The notes beneath the pieces are model-generated. The model was not told the DNA's origin. It did no database searches and saw only the letters and a list, made by a program, of their open reading frames with translations. The position numbers and the translations under genes are program-made. A stretch of 64,000 nt of DNA from Acetobacteraceae bacterium (GTDB lineage Bacteria; Pseudomonadota; Alphaproteobacteria; Acetobacterales; Acetobacteraceae): contig JASHOA010000060.1 in the NCBI GenBank assembly GCA_030041375.1, positions 124,001-188,000 on the forward strand, in the 5' to 3' direction. Each line of letters opens with the position of its first letter. The stretch's first letter is position 1. Positions 24,822 through 34,504 of this stretch are shown in pieces.

Positions 24822-27800
24822 ATGAGCATTTCCGAACCCTTCATTCGCCGCCCGATCGCCACCTCGCTCCTGATGCTGGGCATTCTCGTGTTCGGCGTGG
24901 TGGCCTATTCGCTGCTGCCGGTCGCGGCGCTGCCGAATGTGGATTTCCCGACCATTTCCGTCACCGCCAACTACCCGGGGGCCAGTCCATCCACGATGGC
25001 CACGGCGATCGCCACGCCGCTGGAGCAGCAGTTCACGTCGATTCCGGGGCTGGCGCAGATGACCTCGCTCAGCGGCACCGGCACGACCACGATCACCCTG
25101 CAGTTCGACCTCTCGCGCAATATCGACGGCGCGGCGGAGGACGTGCAGACCGCGATCGCCGCCGCGAGCGGTCTGCTGCCGACGGATATGCCGAGTCCGC
25201 CGACCTACAAGAAGGTGAACCCGGCGGATTTTCCGGTGCTGATCTACGCCGTCTATTCCGACGCAGTACCGGTCTATCGGCTCGACGATTACGCCTATAC
25301 GATCCTGGCGCAGCAGCTTTCGACCGTGCCGGGCGTTTCCCAGGTCGGGGTGTTTGGCCAGAAGCAGTATGGCGCCCGCGTCGAAATCAACCCCACCGAG
25401 CTCGCCGCGCGCGGAATCGGCCTGGAGGATGTGCGCAACGCCCTGGTCGCCTCGACAGTGAATGAGCCGAAGGGCGAGATCGAGGGGACGCACAAGGCGA
25501 TTTCCCTGGATACCAACGACCAGCTCTTCGATGCCGGGCAATACGCCAACGTCATCATCGCCTACAAGGATGGCGCGCCGGTGCGGATCAAGGACGTCGG
25601 CACGGCGGTCAACTCCATCCAGAACCTCTATGTCGGCGCGTGGTTCGATAACCGGCCGGCCGAAGGCATCGCCATCGAGCGTGCCCCCGGTGCCAACACC
25701 ATCGAGCTGGTCAACCGCATCGAGAAGATGATGCCGACCCTGGAGGCGGCGATCCCGCCCGACGTGCATGTCCGCCTGATGTCCGATCGCTCCCTGATCA
25801 TCCGCGCCGGGGTGCACGACGTGCAGATCACCATGGCGATCACCGTGGCCCTGGTGGTGCTCGTCATCTTCATCTTCCTGCGCACCGTGTGGGCCACCAT
25901 CATCCCCAGCATGGCGCTGCCGCTGTCACTGCTGGCGACCCTGGCCATCATGTACGGTGCGGGCTACAGCCTCGACAATATTTCGCTGATGGCGCTGACG
26001 ATCTCGGTCGGCTTCGTGGTCGATGATGCGATCGTGATGATCGAGAACATCGTGCGCTACATCGAGGAGGGGGAACGGCCATTCCGGGCGGCGCTGCGCG
26101 GGGCGGGTCAGATCGGCTTCACCATCGTTTCCATCACCTTCTCGCTGATCGCCGTCTTCATTCCGTTGTTCTTCATGGGCGGCATCATCGGCCGGCTGTT
26201 CCGCGAGTTCGCGGTCACCGTTTCGGTCGCCGTGATCAGTTCCGCCTTCATATCGCTGACGCTCACCCCCGTGCTGTGCTCCTTGTTCCTGAAACGAGAG
26301 GACGAGCAGAATCACGGCTGGTTCTACCGAGGCGCCGAGCATTGCTTCAAGTGGGTGCTGGGCGCCTACGATCGCGGGCTGCACTGGGTGTTCCGTCACC
26401 AGCCTCTGATGCTGTTCGCCACGCTGGCGCTGATCGTGGTGACCGGATATCTCTACGTCGTCATTCCCAAGGGATTCTTCCCGGAACAGGATACCGGGTT
26501 CATTTTTGGCGAGGTCGATACAAGGCAGGATGCCTCGTTCGAACAAACCAACAAGCTGCGGCATGACATCGTCGCGGTCGCCATGAAGGACCCCGCCATG
26601 CATGCCGTGTTCTCTACCGGCGGCACCTATTCATACAACCCGACCGAGAACACCGCCCGCGTGTACATGCAATTGAAGCCGTTTGATCAACGAAGCGTCA
26701 CGGCCGAGCAGGTGATCGAGCGGCTGCGGGGCCAGGTTGCCAAGGTGGAGGGTGCCAGGTTCTTCATGCAGGCAGGGCAGGACATCAATGTCGGAGGCCG
26801 CCTGAGCCGCACAGAGTATCAGTACACGCTGACCGACACCGACCAGGAGGAGCTTGATCATTGGGCGCCGATCCTGGAGCAGGACATGCAGAAGCTGCCG
26901 GAGCTGCAAGACGTGGCGTCCGACGAGCAGAGCGCCGCTCCGCACATTGCGATTACCGTCGACCGCGACCAGGCGTCGCGCCTTGGCCTGACCGCTGACC
27001 AGATCGACCAGACGCTGTACGATGCATTCGGACAGCGGCAGGTCGCGACCATCTATACCGCAACCAACCAGTACAAGGTCGTCCTGGAGGTAGCTCCGCA
27101 GTTCCGCGACGATCCGAACACGCTCTCGGAGATCTACGTATCCTCGCCGACCGGCGCGCAGGTACCGCTGAGCGCGTTCGCCCACTTCACCCGGACGCTG
27201 CAGCCGCTCTCGGTCAGCCACCAGGGAGAGTTCCCGGCCGTGACGCTGTCGTTCAACCTCGCTCCCGGCAAGTCGCTGGGTCAGGCGGTCGATGCCATCA
27301 ATCGGTTGGCGGAAAGCCTCGACGTTCCTCCAACCTTGACCGGATCGTTCCAGGGCACGGCACAGGCGTTCCAGGCGTCACTGGCCTCGATGCCGCTGCT
27401 GCTCGCGGCTGCGGTGCTGGTGGTCTATATCGTGCTAGGCATTTTGTACGAAAGCTATATCCATCCCATCACCATTCTCTCCGCGCTGCCTTCGGCGGGC
27501 GTGGGCACTTTGATCATGCTGATGCTGTGTGGGTACAGCCTCACGGTGATCGCCATCATCGGCATGATCCTGCTGATCGGCATTGTGAAGAAGAATGCGA
27601 TCATGATGATCGACTTCGCCTTGCAGGCGCAGCGTCACGAGGGAAAAAGCCCGCGCGAGGCGATCCATCAGGCCTGCCTGCTGCGTTTTCGGCCGATCAT
27701 GATGACGACCTTCTCTGCCTTGTTCGGCGCCATGCCGCTCGCGTTCGGCCACGGCGCCGGTTCCGAGCTGCGGCGGCCTCTCGGTATCGCGATCATCGGC

Positions 27801-27971
27801 GGGCTCTTGGTCTCGCAATGGCTCACGCTGTACACGACGCCGGTGATCTACCTGTACCTCGAACGCCTCAGCCGCTGGCTGGGAAGTTCGCAGCGACTGT
27901 CGCACGCAGCGGAAGTACTGTCCGACCGGCCGACGCGCGAGCTCGTGCCGGAACGGCAGGTTGCGGAATGA
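24822..27971 (+). CDS. RND efflux pump inner-membrane transporter (MdtB/C, HAE1-like)
   Basis: A 1049-residue RND transporter, full family length. ATG 24822 begins MSISEPFIRRPIATSLLM, the standard N-terminal start. Two halves are visible, each with a first helix, a large periplasmic loop and a cluster of helices. The proton-relay helix ISVGFVVDDAIVMIENIVRY carries the paired Asp residues, and the second-half relay helix has IGIVKKNAIMMIDFAL. It exports drugs or other amphipathic compounds using proton influx. A MarR regulator overlaps the end region and follows directly. Substrate range cannot be read from sequence. Confidence 0.95.
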   Translation: MSISEPFIRRPIATSLLMLGILVFGVVAYSLLPVAALPNVDFPTISVTANYPGASPSTMATAIATPLEQQFTSIPGLAQMTSLSGTGTTTITLQFDLSRNIDGAAEDVQTAIAAASGLLPTDMPSPPTYKKVNPADFPVLIYAVYSDAVPVYRLDDYAYTILAQQLSTVPGVSQVGVFGQKQYGARVEINPTELAARGIGLEDVRNALVASTVNEPKGEIEGTHKAISLDTNDQLFDAGQYANVIIAYKDGAPVRIKDVGTAVNSIQNLYVGAWFDNRPAEGIAIERAPGANTIELVNRIEKMMPTLEAAIPPDVHVRLMSDRSLIIRAGVHDVQITMAITVALVVLVIFIFLRTVWATIIPSMALPLSLLATLAIMYGAGYSLDNISLMALTISVGFVVDDAIVMIENIVRYIEEGERPFRAALRGAGQIGFTIVSITFSLIAVFIPLFFMGGIIGRLFREFAVTVSVAVISSAFISLTLTPVLCSLFLKREDEQNHGWFYRGAEHCFKWVLGAYDRGLHWVFRHQPLMLFATLALIVVTGYLYVVIPKGFFPEQDTGFIFGEVDTRQDASFEQTNKLRHDIVAVAMKDPAMHAVFSTGGTYSYNPTENTARVYMQLKPFDQRSVTAEQVIERLRGQVAKVEGARFFMQAGQDINVGGRLSRTEYQYTLTDTDQEELDHWAPILEQDMQKLPELQDVASDEQSAAPHIAITVDRDQASRLGLTADQIDQTLYDAFGQRQVATIYTATNQYKVVLEVAPQFRDDPNTLSEIYVSSPTGAQVPLSAFAHFTRTLQPLSVSHQGEFPAVTLSFNLAPGKSLGQAVDAINRLAESLDVPPTLTGSFQGTAQAFQASLASMPLLLAAAVLVVYIVLGILYESYIHPITILSALPSAGVGTLIMLMLCGYSLTVIAIIGMILLIGIVKKNAIMMIDFALQAQRHEGKSPREAIHQACLLRFRPIMMTTFSALFGAMPLAFGHGAGSELRRPLGIAIIGGLLVSQWLTLYTTPVIYLYLERLSRWLGSSQRLSHAAEVLSDRPTRELVPERQVAE

Positions 27972-27981
27972 AGGGGCGAGC

Positions 27982-28479
27982 ATGGCGCAGCACTCAGCGA
28001 TCGGTCGCACGTTCGGCTTCCTGGTGCAGGACGTGTCCCGCCTGCAGAAGCGGCATTTCGAACGCCGGGCCCGGCAGACCGGCCTGCCAATCACCCGCCG
28101 CCAGGCTGCGGTGCTGATCCATGTGTCCCGCCGCGAGGGTGTCAGCCAGGCGGAGATCGCCGGTATGCTGGACATGGAGCCGATCGCGCTGGTGCGGATG
28201 CTCGACAAGCTGTGCGAGGAAAGGCTGGTCGAGCGGCGCCCCCATCCCACCGATCGCCGGGTGCGCACGTTGTGGCTGACGGAAGCCGCGCAGCCGGTGC
28301 TGGAGCGCATCCTTCGGATCAACCAGGAGGTGCAAGCCGAAGCGTTCGTCGGCCTGGAACCGGCCGCCCGCGACGCGCTGATCGATACTCTGGCGCTGGT
28401 CAAGGAGAATTTGACGATGGAGGAGGACGTGGCAGCCGAGCCCGCTCGGGCGGCTGACTGGGCCGGTTTCCTGTCATAA
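27982..28479 (+). CDS. MarR-family regulator of the RND operon
   Basis: A 165-residue MarR protein starting 10 bp after the RND stop; ATG 27982 has AAGGGG upstream. The winged helix is seen in GVSQAEIAGMLDMEPIALVRMLDKL and the wing in RRPHPTDRRVRTLWLTEAA. Its place at the end of the operon suggests autoregulation of the pump, released by a phenolic or drug-like ligand. Confidence 0.9.
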   Translation: MAQHSAIGRTFGFLVQDVSRLQKRHFERRARQTGLPITRRQAAVLIHVSRREGVSQAEIAGMLDMEPIALVRMLDKLCEERLVERRPHPTDRRVRTLWLTEAAQPVLERILRINQEVQAEAFVGLEPAARDALIDTLALVKENLTMEEDVAAEPARAADWAGFLS

Positions 28480-28825
28480 AGCTTCTCAAAAGTCGTGCCG
28501 GGGATGATTGATCCTTGGCGAAGTAGGTTACGATTCCAACCTCGCTGCGAGCGGCAGGCATACCACCGCGCTTGACGACTGGATCCGCGGGGCCATTGCC
28601 TCCGGGATCCAGGCAATGCAGAGATTCGCGCTCGAAGCTGCGCCCTCTCGAGGAACTCGCGTCGCACCAGGTCTGCGCCAGCCCCCCATTCGGGAGATTT
28701 CCGGCAATCCGCGGGCATGGCGGGGGCTGTCAAACCAGGGGAGCAAGGCCATTTGCAGGCCGGCGGTTCGGCCCGATGCCGGGGCGAGCCCCATTTCCAA
28801 CCGTAGCGGAGCCGTGCGAGCGAAG
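28480..28825. other. Gap between MarR and ettA
   Basis: About 345 bp. An in-frame extension of ettA runs through it but codes for nothing recognisable and is rejected. It holds a short inverted repeat (CATTGCCT / AGGCAATG, near 28597-28621) that could end the RND transcript; there is no T-run. The ettA promoter should lie in its second half. Confidence 0.35.
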
Positions 28826-30505
28826 ATGCCGAGCTATCAGTACGTTTATGTGATGCGCGATCTGACCAAGGCCTGGCCGGGCGGGCGGGAGGTCTTTCGC
28901 GGCATCACGCTTTCCTTCCTGCCGGGGGCGAAGATCGGCGTCCTGGGAGTGAACGGTGCAGGCAAATCGACCCTGCTCAGGATCATGGCCGGGCTCGATT
29001 CCGAGTTCGGCGGCGAGGCCTGGGCGGCGGAGGGAGTGAAAGTGGGGTATTTGCCGCAGGAGCCGCATCTCGACCCCGGGCAGACGGTGGGCGAGAGCGT
29101 GGCGGAGGCGTTCGCAGCCCTCAAGGCACAGCTTGCACGGTTCAATGACGTTTCGGAACGGTTTGCCGAGCCGCTCGAAGAGGCGGAGATGGAGGCGCTC
29201 CTGGCCGAGCAGGCGAGCCTGCAAGAGGCGATCGACGCCGCGGATGGCTGGGAACTGGATCGAAGAATCGAGATCGCGCTCGATGCGCTGCGCTGCCCGC
29301 CGGCCGAACAGAGGGTGGCGACACTCTCGGGCGGCGAGCGGCGGCGGGTCGCGCTATGCCGGCTGCTGCTGGAAAAACCGGCTCTCCTGCTGCTCGACGA
29401 GCCGACCAATCATCTCGATGCGGAGAGCGTGGCCTGGCTCGAACGGACGCTCAGGGATTATGCGGGCACGGTTCTGGTGGTGACGCACGACCGCTATTTC
29501 CTGGACAATGTGACCGGGTGGATTCTCGAACTCGAGCGCGGGCGGGGGGTTCCGTTCGAGGGCAATTATTCCGCCTGGCTCGAGCAGAAGCGCGCACGGT
29601 TGTTGGCAGAAGAGAAGGAGGAGAGTGCGCGGGCACGGGCGCTGGCCGAAGAGCGGGCGTGGATCGCCGCCTCGCCGCGGGCGCGGCAGGCGAAGTCGAA
29701 AGCGCGGATTGCGCAGTACGAGGCGATGCGGGCAGAGGCGGAGACGCGGGTGGCGAACGGTGCGGAGATCGTCATTCCGTCAGGGCCGCGGCTCGGCGGG
29801 GTCGTGATCGAGGCCGAGAACCTGACCAGGGCGATGGGCGAACGGCTGCTGATCGAGGGGCTTTCCTTCGACCTGCCGCCGGGCGGGATTGTCGGCGTGA
29901 TCGGACCGAACGGCGCGGGCAAGACGACGCTGCTCAGGATGATCGTAGGCCAGGAAAAACCCGATGCGGGGGAACTCAGGATCGGCGAGACGGTCAGGCT
30001 CGGCTATGTCGATCAGTCGCGCGATTCGCTCGACGCGACGAAGACGGTCTGGGAAGAGATCAGTGGCGGAGAGGAGCAGATCGTGCTCGGCAAGCGAAGC
30101 ATGCCCTCGCGCGCCTATGTGAGTGCCTTCAATTTCCGTGGCACGGACCAGCAGAAGCGCGTCGGCAGCCTTTCCGGCGGGGAGCGTAACCGGGTGCATC
30201 TGGCGAAGATGCTGAAATCGGGAGCGAACGTGATCCTGCTCGACGAGCCGACGAACGATCTCGACGTGGAGACGCTGCGCGCGCTCGAAGAGGCGCTGAT
30301 GGCGTTTGCCGGATCGGCGGTGGTGGTGAGCCACGACCGCTGGTTTCTCGACCGGCTGGCGACGCACATCCTGGCCTTCGAGGACGACGGCCACGTGGAA
30401 TGGTTTGCCGGCAACTTCCAGGATTACGAGGCGGACAAGTGCCGGCGGCTGGGTGTAGCGGCGATCGAGCCGCACCGGCTGAAGTACCGGCCGATCAGCC
30501 GATAG
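28826..30505 (+). CDS. ettA: Energy-dependent translational throttle protein EttA (ABC-F)
   Basis: A 559-residue ABC-F ATPase, matching EttA length (about 555). ATG 28826 begins MPSYQYVYVMRDLTKAW, the conserved EttA N-terminus. Two ATPase cassettes are complete: GVNGAGKS with LSGGERRR and LLLLDEPTNHLDAES, then GPNGAGKT with LSGGERNR and ILLDEPTNDLDVET. The linker between them carries the charged P-site tRNA-interacting region (WIAASPRARQAKSKARIAQYE). EttA binds the ribosomal E site and couples the first peptide bond to cellular energy state. No transmembrane segments, as expected. Confidence 0.95.
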   Translation: MPSYQYVYVMRDLTKAWPGGREVFRGITLSFLPGAKIGVLGVNGAGKSTLLRIMAGLDSEFGGEAWAAEGVKVGYLPQEPHLDPGQTVGESVAEAFAALKAQLARFNDVSERFAEPLEEAEMEALLAEQASLQEAIDAADGWELDRRIEIALDALRCPPAEQRVATLSGGERRRVALCRLLLEKPALLLLDEPTNHLDAESVAWLERTLRDYAGTVLVVTHDRYFLDNVTGWILELERGRGVPFEGNYSAWLEQKRARLLAEEKEESARARALAEERAWIAASPRARQAKSKARIAQYEAMRAEAETRVANGAEIVIPSGPRLGGVVIEAENLTRAMGERLLIEGLSFDLPPGGIVGVIGPNGAGKTTLLRMIVGQEKPDAGELRIGETVRLGYVDQSRDSLDATKTVWEEISGGEEQIVLGKRSMPSRAYVSAFNFRGTDQQKRVGSLSGGERNRVHLAKMLKSGANVILLDEPTNDLDVETLRALEEALMAFAGSAVVVSHDRWFLDRLATHILAFEDDGHVEWFAGNFQDYEADKCRRLGVAAIEPHRLKYRPISR

Positions 30506-30536
30506 GCGGCCGGGTCAGGCAGGAAGGAGAGGAACA

Positions 30537-30878
30537 GTGCAGAAAGAGCGCCAGGCCGCAGCAGCGGCCCGTGACATGCCGCGCAATGCCAAGCTGATCG
30601 CGCAGACGCCAGACGTGCGGATCGTCGAATATACTTTGGCTCCCGGCGATGCGCATCCGTGGCACTATCATTCCGAGGTTTCGGATCGGTTCTATTGCCT
30701 TGAAGGAGTGATCGGCGTGGACATCAGGACGCCGCCCGAAAGGCACCTGCTCAGCCCGGGCGAATGCCACGAAGTCCCGCCCGGGACGGTGCATCACGTC
30801 AGCAACGGATCGGATTCCACCAGCCGTTACCTGCTCGTCCAGGCGCTCGGCCAGTACGACTATATCCGGGCGGATTGA
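30537..30878 (+). CDS. Small cupin-domain protein
   Basis: A 113-residue single cupin. GTG 30537 has a strong AGGAAGGAGAGG site upstream. Cupin motif 1 is visible as PWHYHSEVSDRFYCLEG and motif 2 as LSPGECHEVPPGTVHHVSN, giving the His, His, Glu-type and His metal ligands. It follows ettA by 31 bp and may share its transcript. Members are often dioxygenases or sugar-binding proteins; nothing narrows this one. Confidence 0.85.
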   Translation: MQKERQAAAAARDMPRNAKLIAQTPDVRIVEYTLAPGDAHPWHYHSEVSDRFYCLEGVIGVDIRTPPERHLLSPGECHEVPPGTVHHVSNGSDSTSRYLLVQALGQYDYIRAD

Positions 30879-30883
30879 GGCGG

Positions 30884-32218
30884 TCAGACCGGCAGGCGGA
30901 TGCGGGCGCGGAGACCGCCGAGCGGGCTCTGCTCGAGGACGATCTCGCCGCCGTGGGCACGGACGATGTCGCGGGCGATGGTGAGGCCAAGGCCGGTGCC
31001 GCCGGCAGCGTCGCTCTGGAAGGGGCGGAAGACGGTCTCGCGCCGCTCAGGCGGGATGCCCGGGCCGTCATCATCGACGATCACCTGCACGCTGCGGCCG
31101 GACTGGGTAGCGGCGGCGAGCGCGATGCGGCGGGCGTGGCGGCGGGCATTGTCGACGAGATTGGTGATGGCGCGGCGGACGGCATCGGGGCGGAGCGGGA
31201 GCGTCAAGCCGCGTGGTGCCTCGAGCGTGACCTCGGCGCCGGCACGCCTGGCGCCGGCGGCCACTTCCTCGAGCATCTGCGAGAGATCGACGGGGCGCAC
31301 CTGCTCCGAGCCCTCGCCGCGCGCGAAGGAGAGGTAGCCCTCGATCATCCGCTCCATTTCCTCGACATCGGCGGTCATCGCGGCGACATCGGGGGCGAGT
31401 TCGGGGCCGGCGGGCAGGATGGCGAGGGCGAGGCGAAGGCGGGTGAGCGGCGTGCGGAGATCGTGCGAAACGCCGGCCAGCATCTCCGTGCGCTGGGCGA
31501 GGAAGCGGCGGATCCGTTCCTGCATGCGATTGAAGGCGGAAGCGGCGCGGCGCACTTCGGCCGCGCCTTCGGGCTTGATCGGCTCCCGGTCGCGGCCCAT
31601 GCCGAAGGCCTCGGCGGCGGCGGCGAGGCGGCGGATGGCGCGCACCTGGTTGCGCATGAAGAGGGAGGCGATCGCGAACAGGAGAATCGAAGTGCCGACC
31701 AGCCAGACCAGGAAGACGTAGATCGTTTCGGCGTACAGCCGCTTGTGCGGTACATCGATTTCGAGCACGCCGTCGGGAAGCTGAATTTTGAGCACGATCG
31801 GCTTGGGGTTGGCGGCCCACCGGATGGTGAAGGGCCGCCCGACGAGCTGGCGCATCGCGCCGGCGAGATCCTCATCCGTCGGTCCGAGAGCGGAAGGAGG
31901 GGGTGCCGGCGCGAGCAGTGCATCGGGGAAGAAGCGCATTCCAAGCTCGAGATTCCGGCTGCTGAAGTGGAGGATGGCTCGCCGGTCCGAGGAGTCGGGA
32001 AATTGTTCGAAGATGTGGGCAACGAATGCGACGTCGCCGGCGACGGCGCTGGTGAGACGGCGAGAAATCAGGCTGAGATGGCTGCCATAGAAGATTTGCA
32101 GTGCCACCGCCTCGAGCAGCACGAGCGGGAGCAGGATCATCAGGAGGCTGCGGCCGAGCAGGGAGCGCGGCAGCACGCGGCGGAGAACGCGGTCCCAGCC
32201 GGGCGGGGCGAAGCGCAT
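30884..32218 (-). CDS. EnvZ-like sensor histidine kinase
   Basis: A 444-residue membrane kinase. The first transmembrane helix (LLMILLPLVLLEAVALQIF) is followed by a periplasmic domain of about 130 residues, a second helix (IYVFLVWLVGTSILLFAIASLF), a HAMP linker, the H-box MLAGVSHDLRTPLTRLRLAL with the phospho-accepting His, the N-box ITNLVDNARRHA, and G boxes DDDGPGIP and GGTGLGLTIARDIV. It is the last gene of a MarR-OmpR-EnvZ operon and faces the cupin gene tail to tail with only 5 bp between. The signal is unknown. Confidence 0.92.
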   Translation of the reverse strand: MRFAPPGWDRVLRRVLPRSLLGRSLLMILLPLVLLEAVALQIFYGSHLSLISRRLTSAVAGDVAFVAHIFEQFPDSSDRRAILHFSSRNLELGMRFFPDALLAPAPPPSALGPTDEDLAGAMRQLVGRPFTIRWAANPKPIVLKIQLPDGVLEIDVPHKRLYAETIYVFLVWLVGTSILLFAIASLFMRNQVRAIRRLAAAAEAFGMGRDREPIKPEGAAEVRRAASAFNRMQERIRRFLAQRTEMLAGVSHDLRTPLTRLRLALAILPAGPELAPDVAAMTADVEEMERMIEGYLSFARGEGSEQVRPVDLSQMLEEVAAGARRAGAEVTLEAPRGLTLPLRPDAVRRAITNLVDNARRHARRIALAAATQSGRSVQVIVDDDGPGIPPERRETVFRPFQSDAAGGTGLGLTIARDIVRAHGGEIVLEQSPLGGLRARIRLPV

Positions 32219-32224
32219 GCCTGA

Positions 32225-32947
32225 TCAGTTCCCCGGCTTCAGGACATAGCCGCGGCCGCGCACGGTGTGCAGGAAGCGCGGCTCGCGCGGATCGGATTCG
32301 ATCTTCCGCCTGAGGCGCGTGACCTGCACGTCGATGGCGCGTTCGCTGGCCTCGTCCATGCCGAGAGCGGCGGCGATTTCCTCGCGCGAGAGCACCTCGT
32401 TCGGCTGGCGGGCGAGGGCGGCGAGGAGCGCTGCCTCGCCGCCGGTGAGGCGGATGGTGCCGCCCTGCGTGGTGAGCGTGCCGCGCTCGGGATCGAAGAC
32501 GGCGGCGCCGAGCGGGACCGGGCCGGTTGGCGGTGCGAGCGGGGCGGTGCGCCGGAGCAGGGCGCGCATGCGCAGCACGAGTTCGCGGGGATCGAACGGC
32601 TTGGGCAGATAATCGTCGGCGCCGGCCTCGAAGCCGGCCACCCGGTCATCCGGGGCGCCGCGCGCGGTCAGGAGCAGGACCGGGATGCGCCGTGGGCGGT
32701 TCCGATGCAGGGATTCAACGAGCGAGAGGCCGGATTCGCCCGGCATCATGACATCGAGCACGACCAGGTCGGGCTTGAGGAAGCCGAGCTTTTCGCGCGC
32801 CTCGGCCGCATTCTCGGCGGTGGTGACGCGAAAGCCGTGCTCGGCGAGATAGCGGGCGAGCAGGCCGCGCAACCGCGCGTCGTCATCGACGACGAGGATG
32901 TGCGCGTTCTCCGCCGTTGCGGGTTGCGGCTCAGGCCGGGCGGGCAC
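32225..32947 (-). CDS. OmpR-family response regulator (PetR-like)
   Basis: A 240-residue response regulator. GTG 32947 (VPARPEPQ) is preferred; longer in-frame starts lie inside the upstream MarR gene and give filler sequence. The receiver is complete: VVDDDARLRG, phospho-acceptor Asp in DLVVLDVMMPG, Thr in LLLTARG, Lys in YLPKPFD. The winged helix has LTGGEAALLAALA and RAIDVQVTRLRRKIE, ending RGRGYVL. It overlaps the MarR gene by 17 bp and is followed by its kinase after 6 bp. The MarR-OmpR order recalls PetP-PetR of Rhodobacter capsulatus. Confidence 0.92.
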   Translation of the reverse strand: MPARPEPQPATAENAHILVVDDDARLRGLLARYLAEHGFRVTTAENAAEAREKLGFLKPDLVVLDVMMPGESGLSLVESLHRNRPRRIPVLLLTARGAPDDRVAGFEAGADDYLPKPFDPRELVLRMRALLRRTAPLAPPTGPVPLGAAVFDPERGTLTTQGGTIRLTGGEAALLAALARQPNEVLSREEIAAALGMDEASERAIDVQVTRLRRKIESDPREPRFLHTVRGRGYVLKPGN

Positions 32948-33506
32948 GCGGTTCGTGCGCCTCTCGTTCGGCGCCGTCCATGTAGGCGCGGGCGTCATGC
33001 TCCATGATGCCGCGCATGACCCGGCGGAAACCCTCGACGGCGGTGCCGCCCGCCTCGCGGTAGGCGCCGGCCAGCCGCTCGCGCTGGCGCTCGAAGAGTT
33101 GGCGCTCCAGGCCGGCACCGGCCTGGGTGAGGGAGAGCCGCCGCTGCCGGCGATCCGAGCGGCCGGGGGTCTGCGTCACGTAGCCGCGGCCGACCAGGGT
33201 CGAGAGCACGCGGGCGAGAGATTGCTTGGTGATACGCAGGATGGCGAGAAGTTCGCTCACGCTGATGCCGGGATTGCGGCCGATGAAATGCAGCGCCCGG
33301 TGATGCGCCCGGCCGAGGCCGAGTTCGGAGAGGACGCGATCGGCGACGCACGTGAAGTCGCGGTAAGCGAAGAAGAGGAGATCCTGGGCCAGGCGCATTT
33401 CTTCCTCGCGGAGGAAGAGCAGGCTGGCCAGGGTTTTCGTGTCGGCGGGGGGAGCGGCGGCCGGGCGGGAGGACGGCTCGGCTTTGCGATCGGACATGGC
33501 AGGCAT
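32931..33506 (-). CDS. MarR-family regulator (PetP-like)
   Basis: A 191-residue MarR protein if started at ATG 33506 (MPAMSDRKAE); ATG 33497 is equally possible. The winged helix is visible in GISVSELLAILRITKQSLARVLSTLVGRGYV (residues about 85-115) and the wing TPGRSDRRQRRLSLTQAG. It is translationally coupled to an OmpR-type regulator and an EnvZ-type kinase, and divergent from ilvE, with about 90 bp of AT-richer DNA between. PetP of Rhodobacter is the closest known arrangement. Confidence 0.88.
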   Translation of the reverse strand: MPAMSDRKAEPSSRPAAAPPADTKTLASLLFLREEEMRLAQDLLFFAYRDFTCVADRVLSELGLGRAHHRALHFIGRNPGISVSELLAILRITKQSLARVLSTLVGRGYVTQTPGRSDRRQRRLSLTQAGAGLERQLFERQRERLAGAYREAGGTAVEGFRRVMRGIMEHDARAYMDGAEREAHEPRARPA

Positions 33507-33598
33507 ACCCGGACCATTACGGCAGTGTCGTTGACATAATATGCGCCCGCTTCTACCGTTCTGCAAGTATGAACAACAATATTGCGGGATAGCAGTCC

Positions 33599-34498
33599 AT
33601 GACGCTCGTTCCTTTCGACGACCGCGACGGAATGATCTGGTGGGACGGCGCGCTGATGCCGTGGCGCGAGGCGAGGCTGCACGTGCTGTCGCACGGGCTG
33701 CACTACGCGAGCGCGGTGTTCGAGGGCGAACGGGCCTATGGCGGAACGGTCTTCCGCCTCGGCGATCACACGAAGCGGCTGCAAAACTCGGCGCGCCTGC
33801 TCGGGTTTTCGATTCCGTGGACCGCCGAGGAGATCGATGACGCGGTCACGGCGGTGCTCGCGGCGAACGCGCTCACGGATGCCTATGTGCGGCCGATCGC
33901 CTGGCGTGGAGCGGAGCAGCTTTCGGTTGCCGCGCAGCAGACGAAAATCCACCTCGCCATCGCGGCGTGGCCGTGGCCCAATCTGTTCGGGGCGGACCGG
34001 ATGCAGGGGGTGAGGCTCGGGATCGCGACTTGGCGCCGTCCGTCGCCGGAGACCGCGCCGACTGCCTCGAAGGCGACGGGGCTTTACATGATCGGGACGC
34101 TGGCCAAGCACGAAGCGGAGGCAGCGGGTTTCCAGGATGCGCTGATGCTCGACTGGCGTGGCCAGGTCGCCGAGGCGACCGGGGCGAACGTCTTCTTCGT
34201 CATCGACGGGGCGCTGCACACGCCGACGCCGGAAGGGTTCCTGGATGGCATCACGCGGCGCACGGTGATGAGCCTGGCCCGGCATCGGCAGATCCGGGTC
34301 GTCGAGCGTGCGATCATGCCCGAGGAGCTCGAGGCGGCGAGCGAGGCGCTGCTCGTGGGCACGGCAGCGGAGGTGACGCCGATCCGCCAGATCGGTGCGC
34401 ATCATTACACGCCGGGCCGGATCACCGAGACGATCGCCCGGGATTATGCGGAGCTGGTGCGCCTGCCGCCGGAAGAGGTGACGCGCCGGGCGGCCTGA
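33599..34498 (+). CDS. ilvE: Branched-chain amino acid aminotransferase
   Basis: A 299-residue class IV PLP aminotransferase. The start MTLVPFDDRDGMIWWDG is typical. The HVLSHGLHYASAVFEGERAY block holds the phosphate-binding Arg region, the catalytic Lys lies in PTASKATGLYMI, and the Glu that pairs with the PLP ring is in GQVAEATGANVFF. LLVGTAAEVTPI closes the active site. It performs the last step of leucine, isoleucine and valine synthesis. It is divergent from the MarR/OmpR/EnvZ operon. Confidence 0.92.
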   Translation: MTLVPFDDRDGMIWWDGALMPWREARLHVLSHGLHYASAVFEGERAYGGTVFRLGDHTKRLQNSARLLGFSIPWTAEEIDDAVTAVLAANALTDAYVRPIAWRGAEQLSVAAQQTKIHLAIAAWPWPNLFGADRMQGVRLGIATWRRPSPETAPTASKATGLYMIGTLAKHEAEAAGFQDALMLDWRGQVAEATGANVFFVIDGALHTPTPEGFLDGITRRTVMSLARHRQIRVVERAIMPEELEAASEALLVGTAAEVTPIRQIGAHHYTPGRITETIARDYAELVRLPPEEVTRRAA

Positions 34499-34504
34499 AA
34501 GGCG

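Noticed and set aside
28508-28825. A 106-codon N-terminal extension of ettA
   Set aside because: The extension has no similarity to ABC-F proteins, and EttA normally begins at the MPSYQYVY position.
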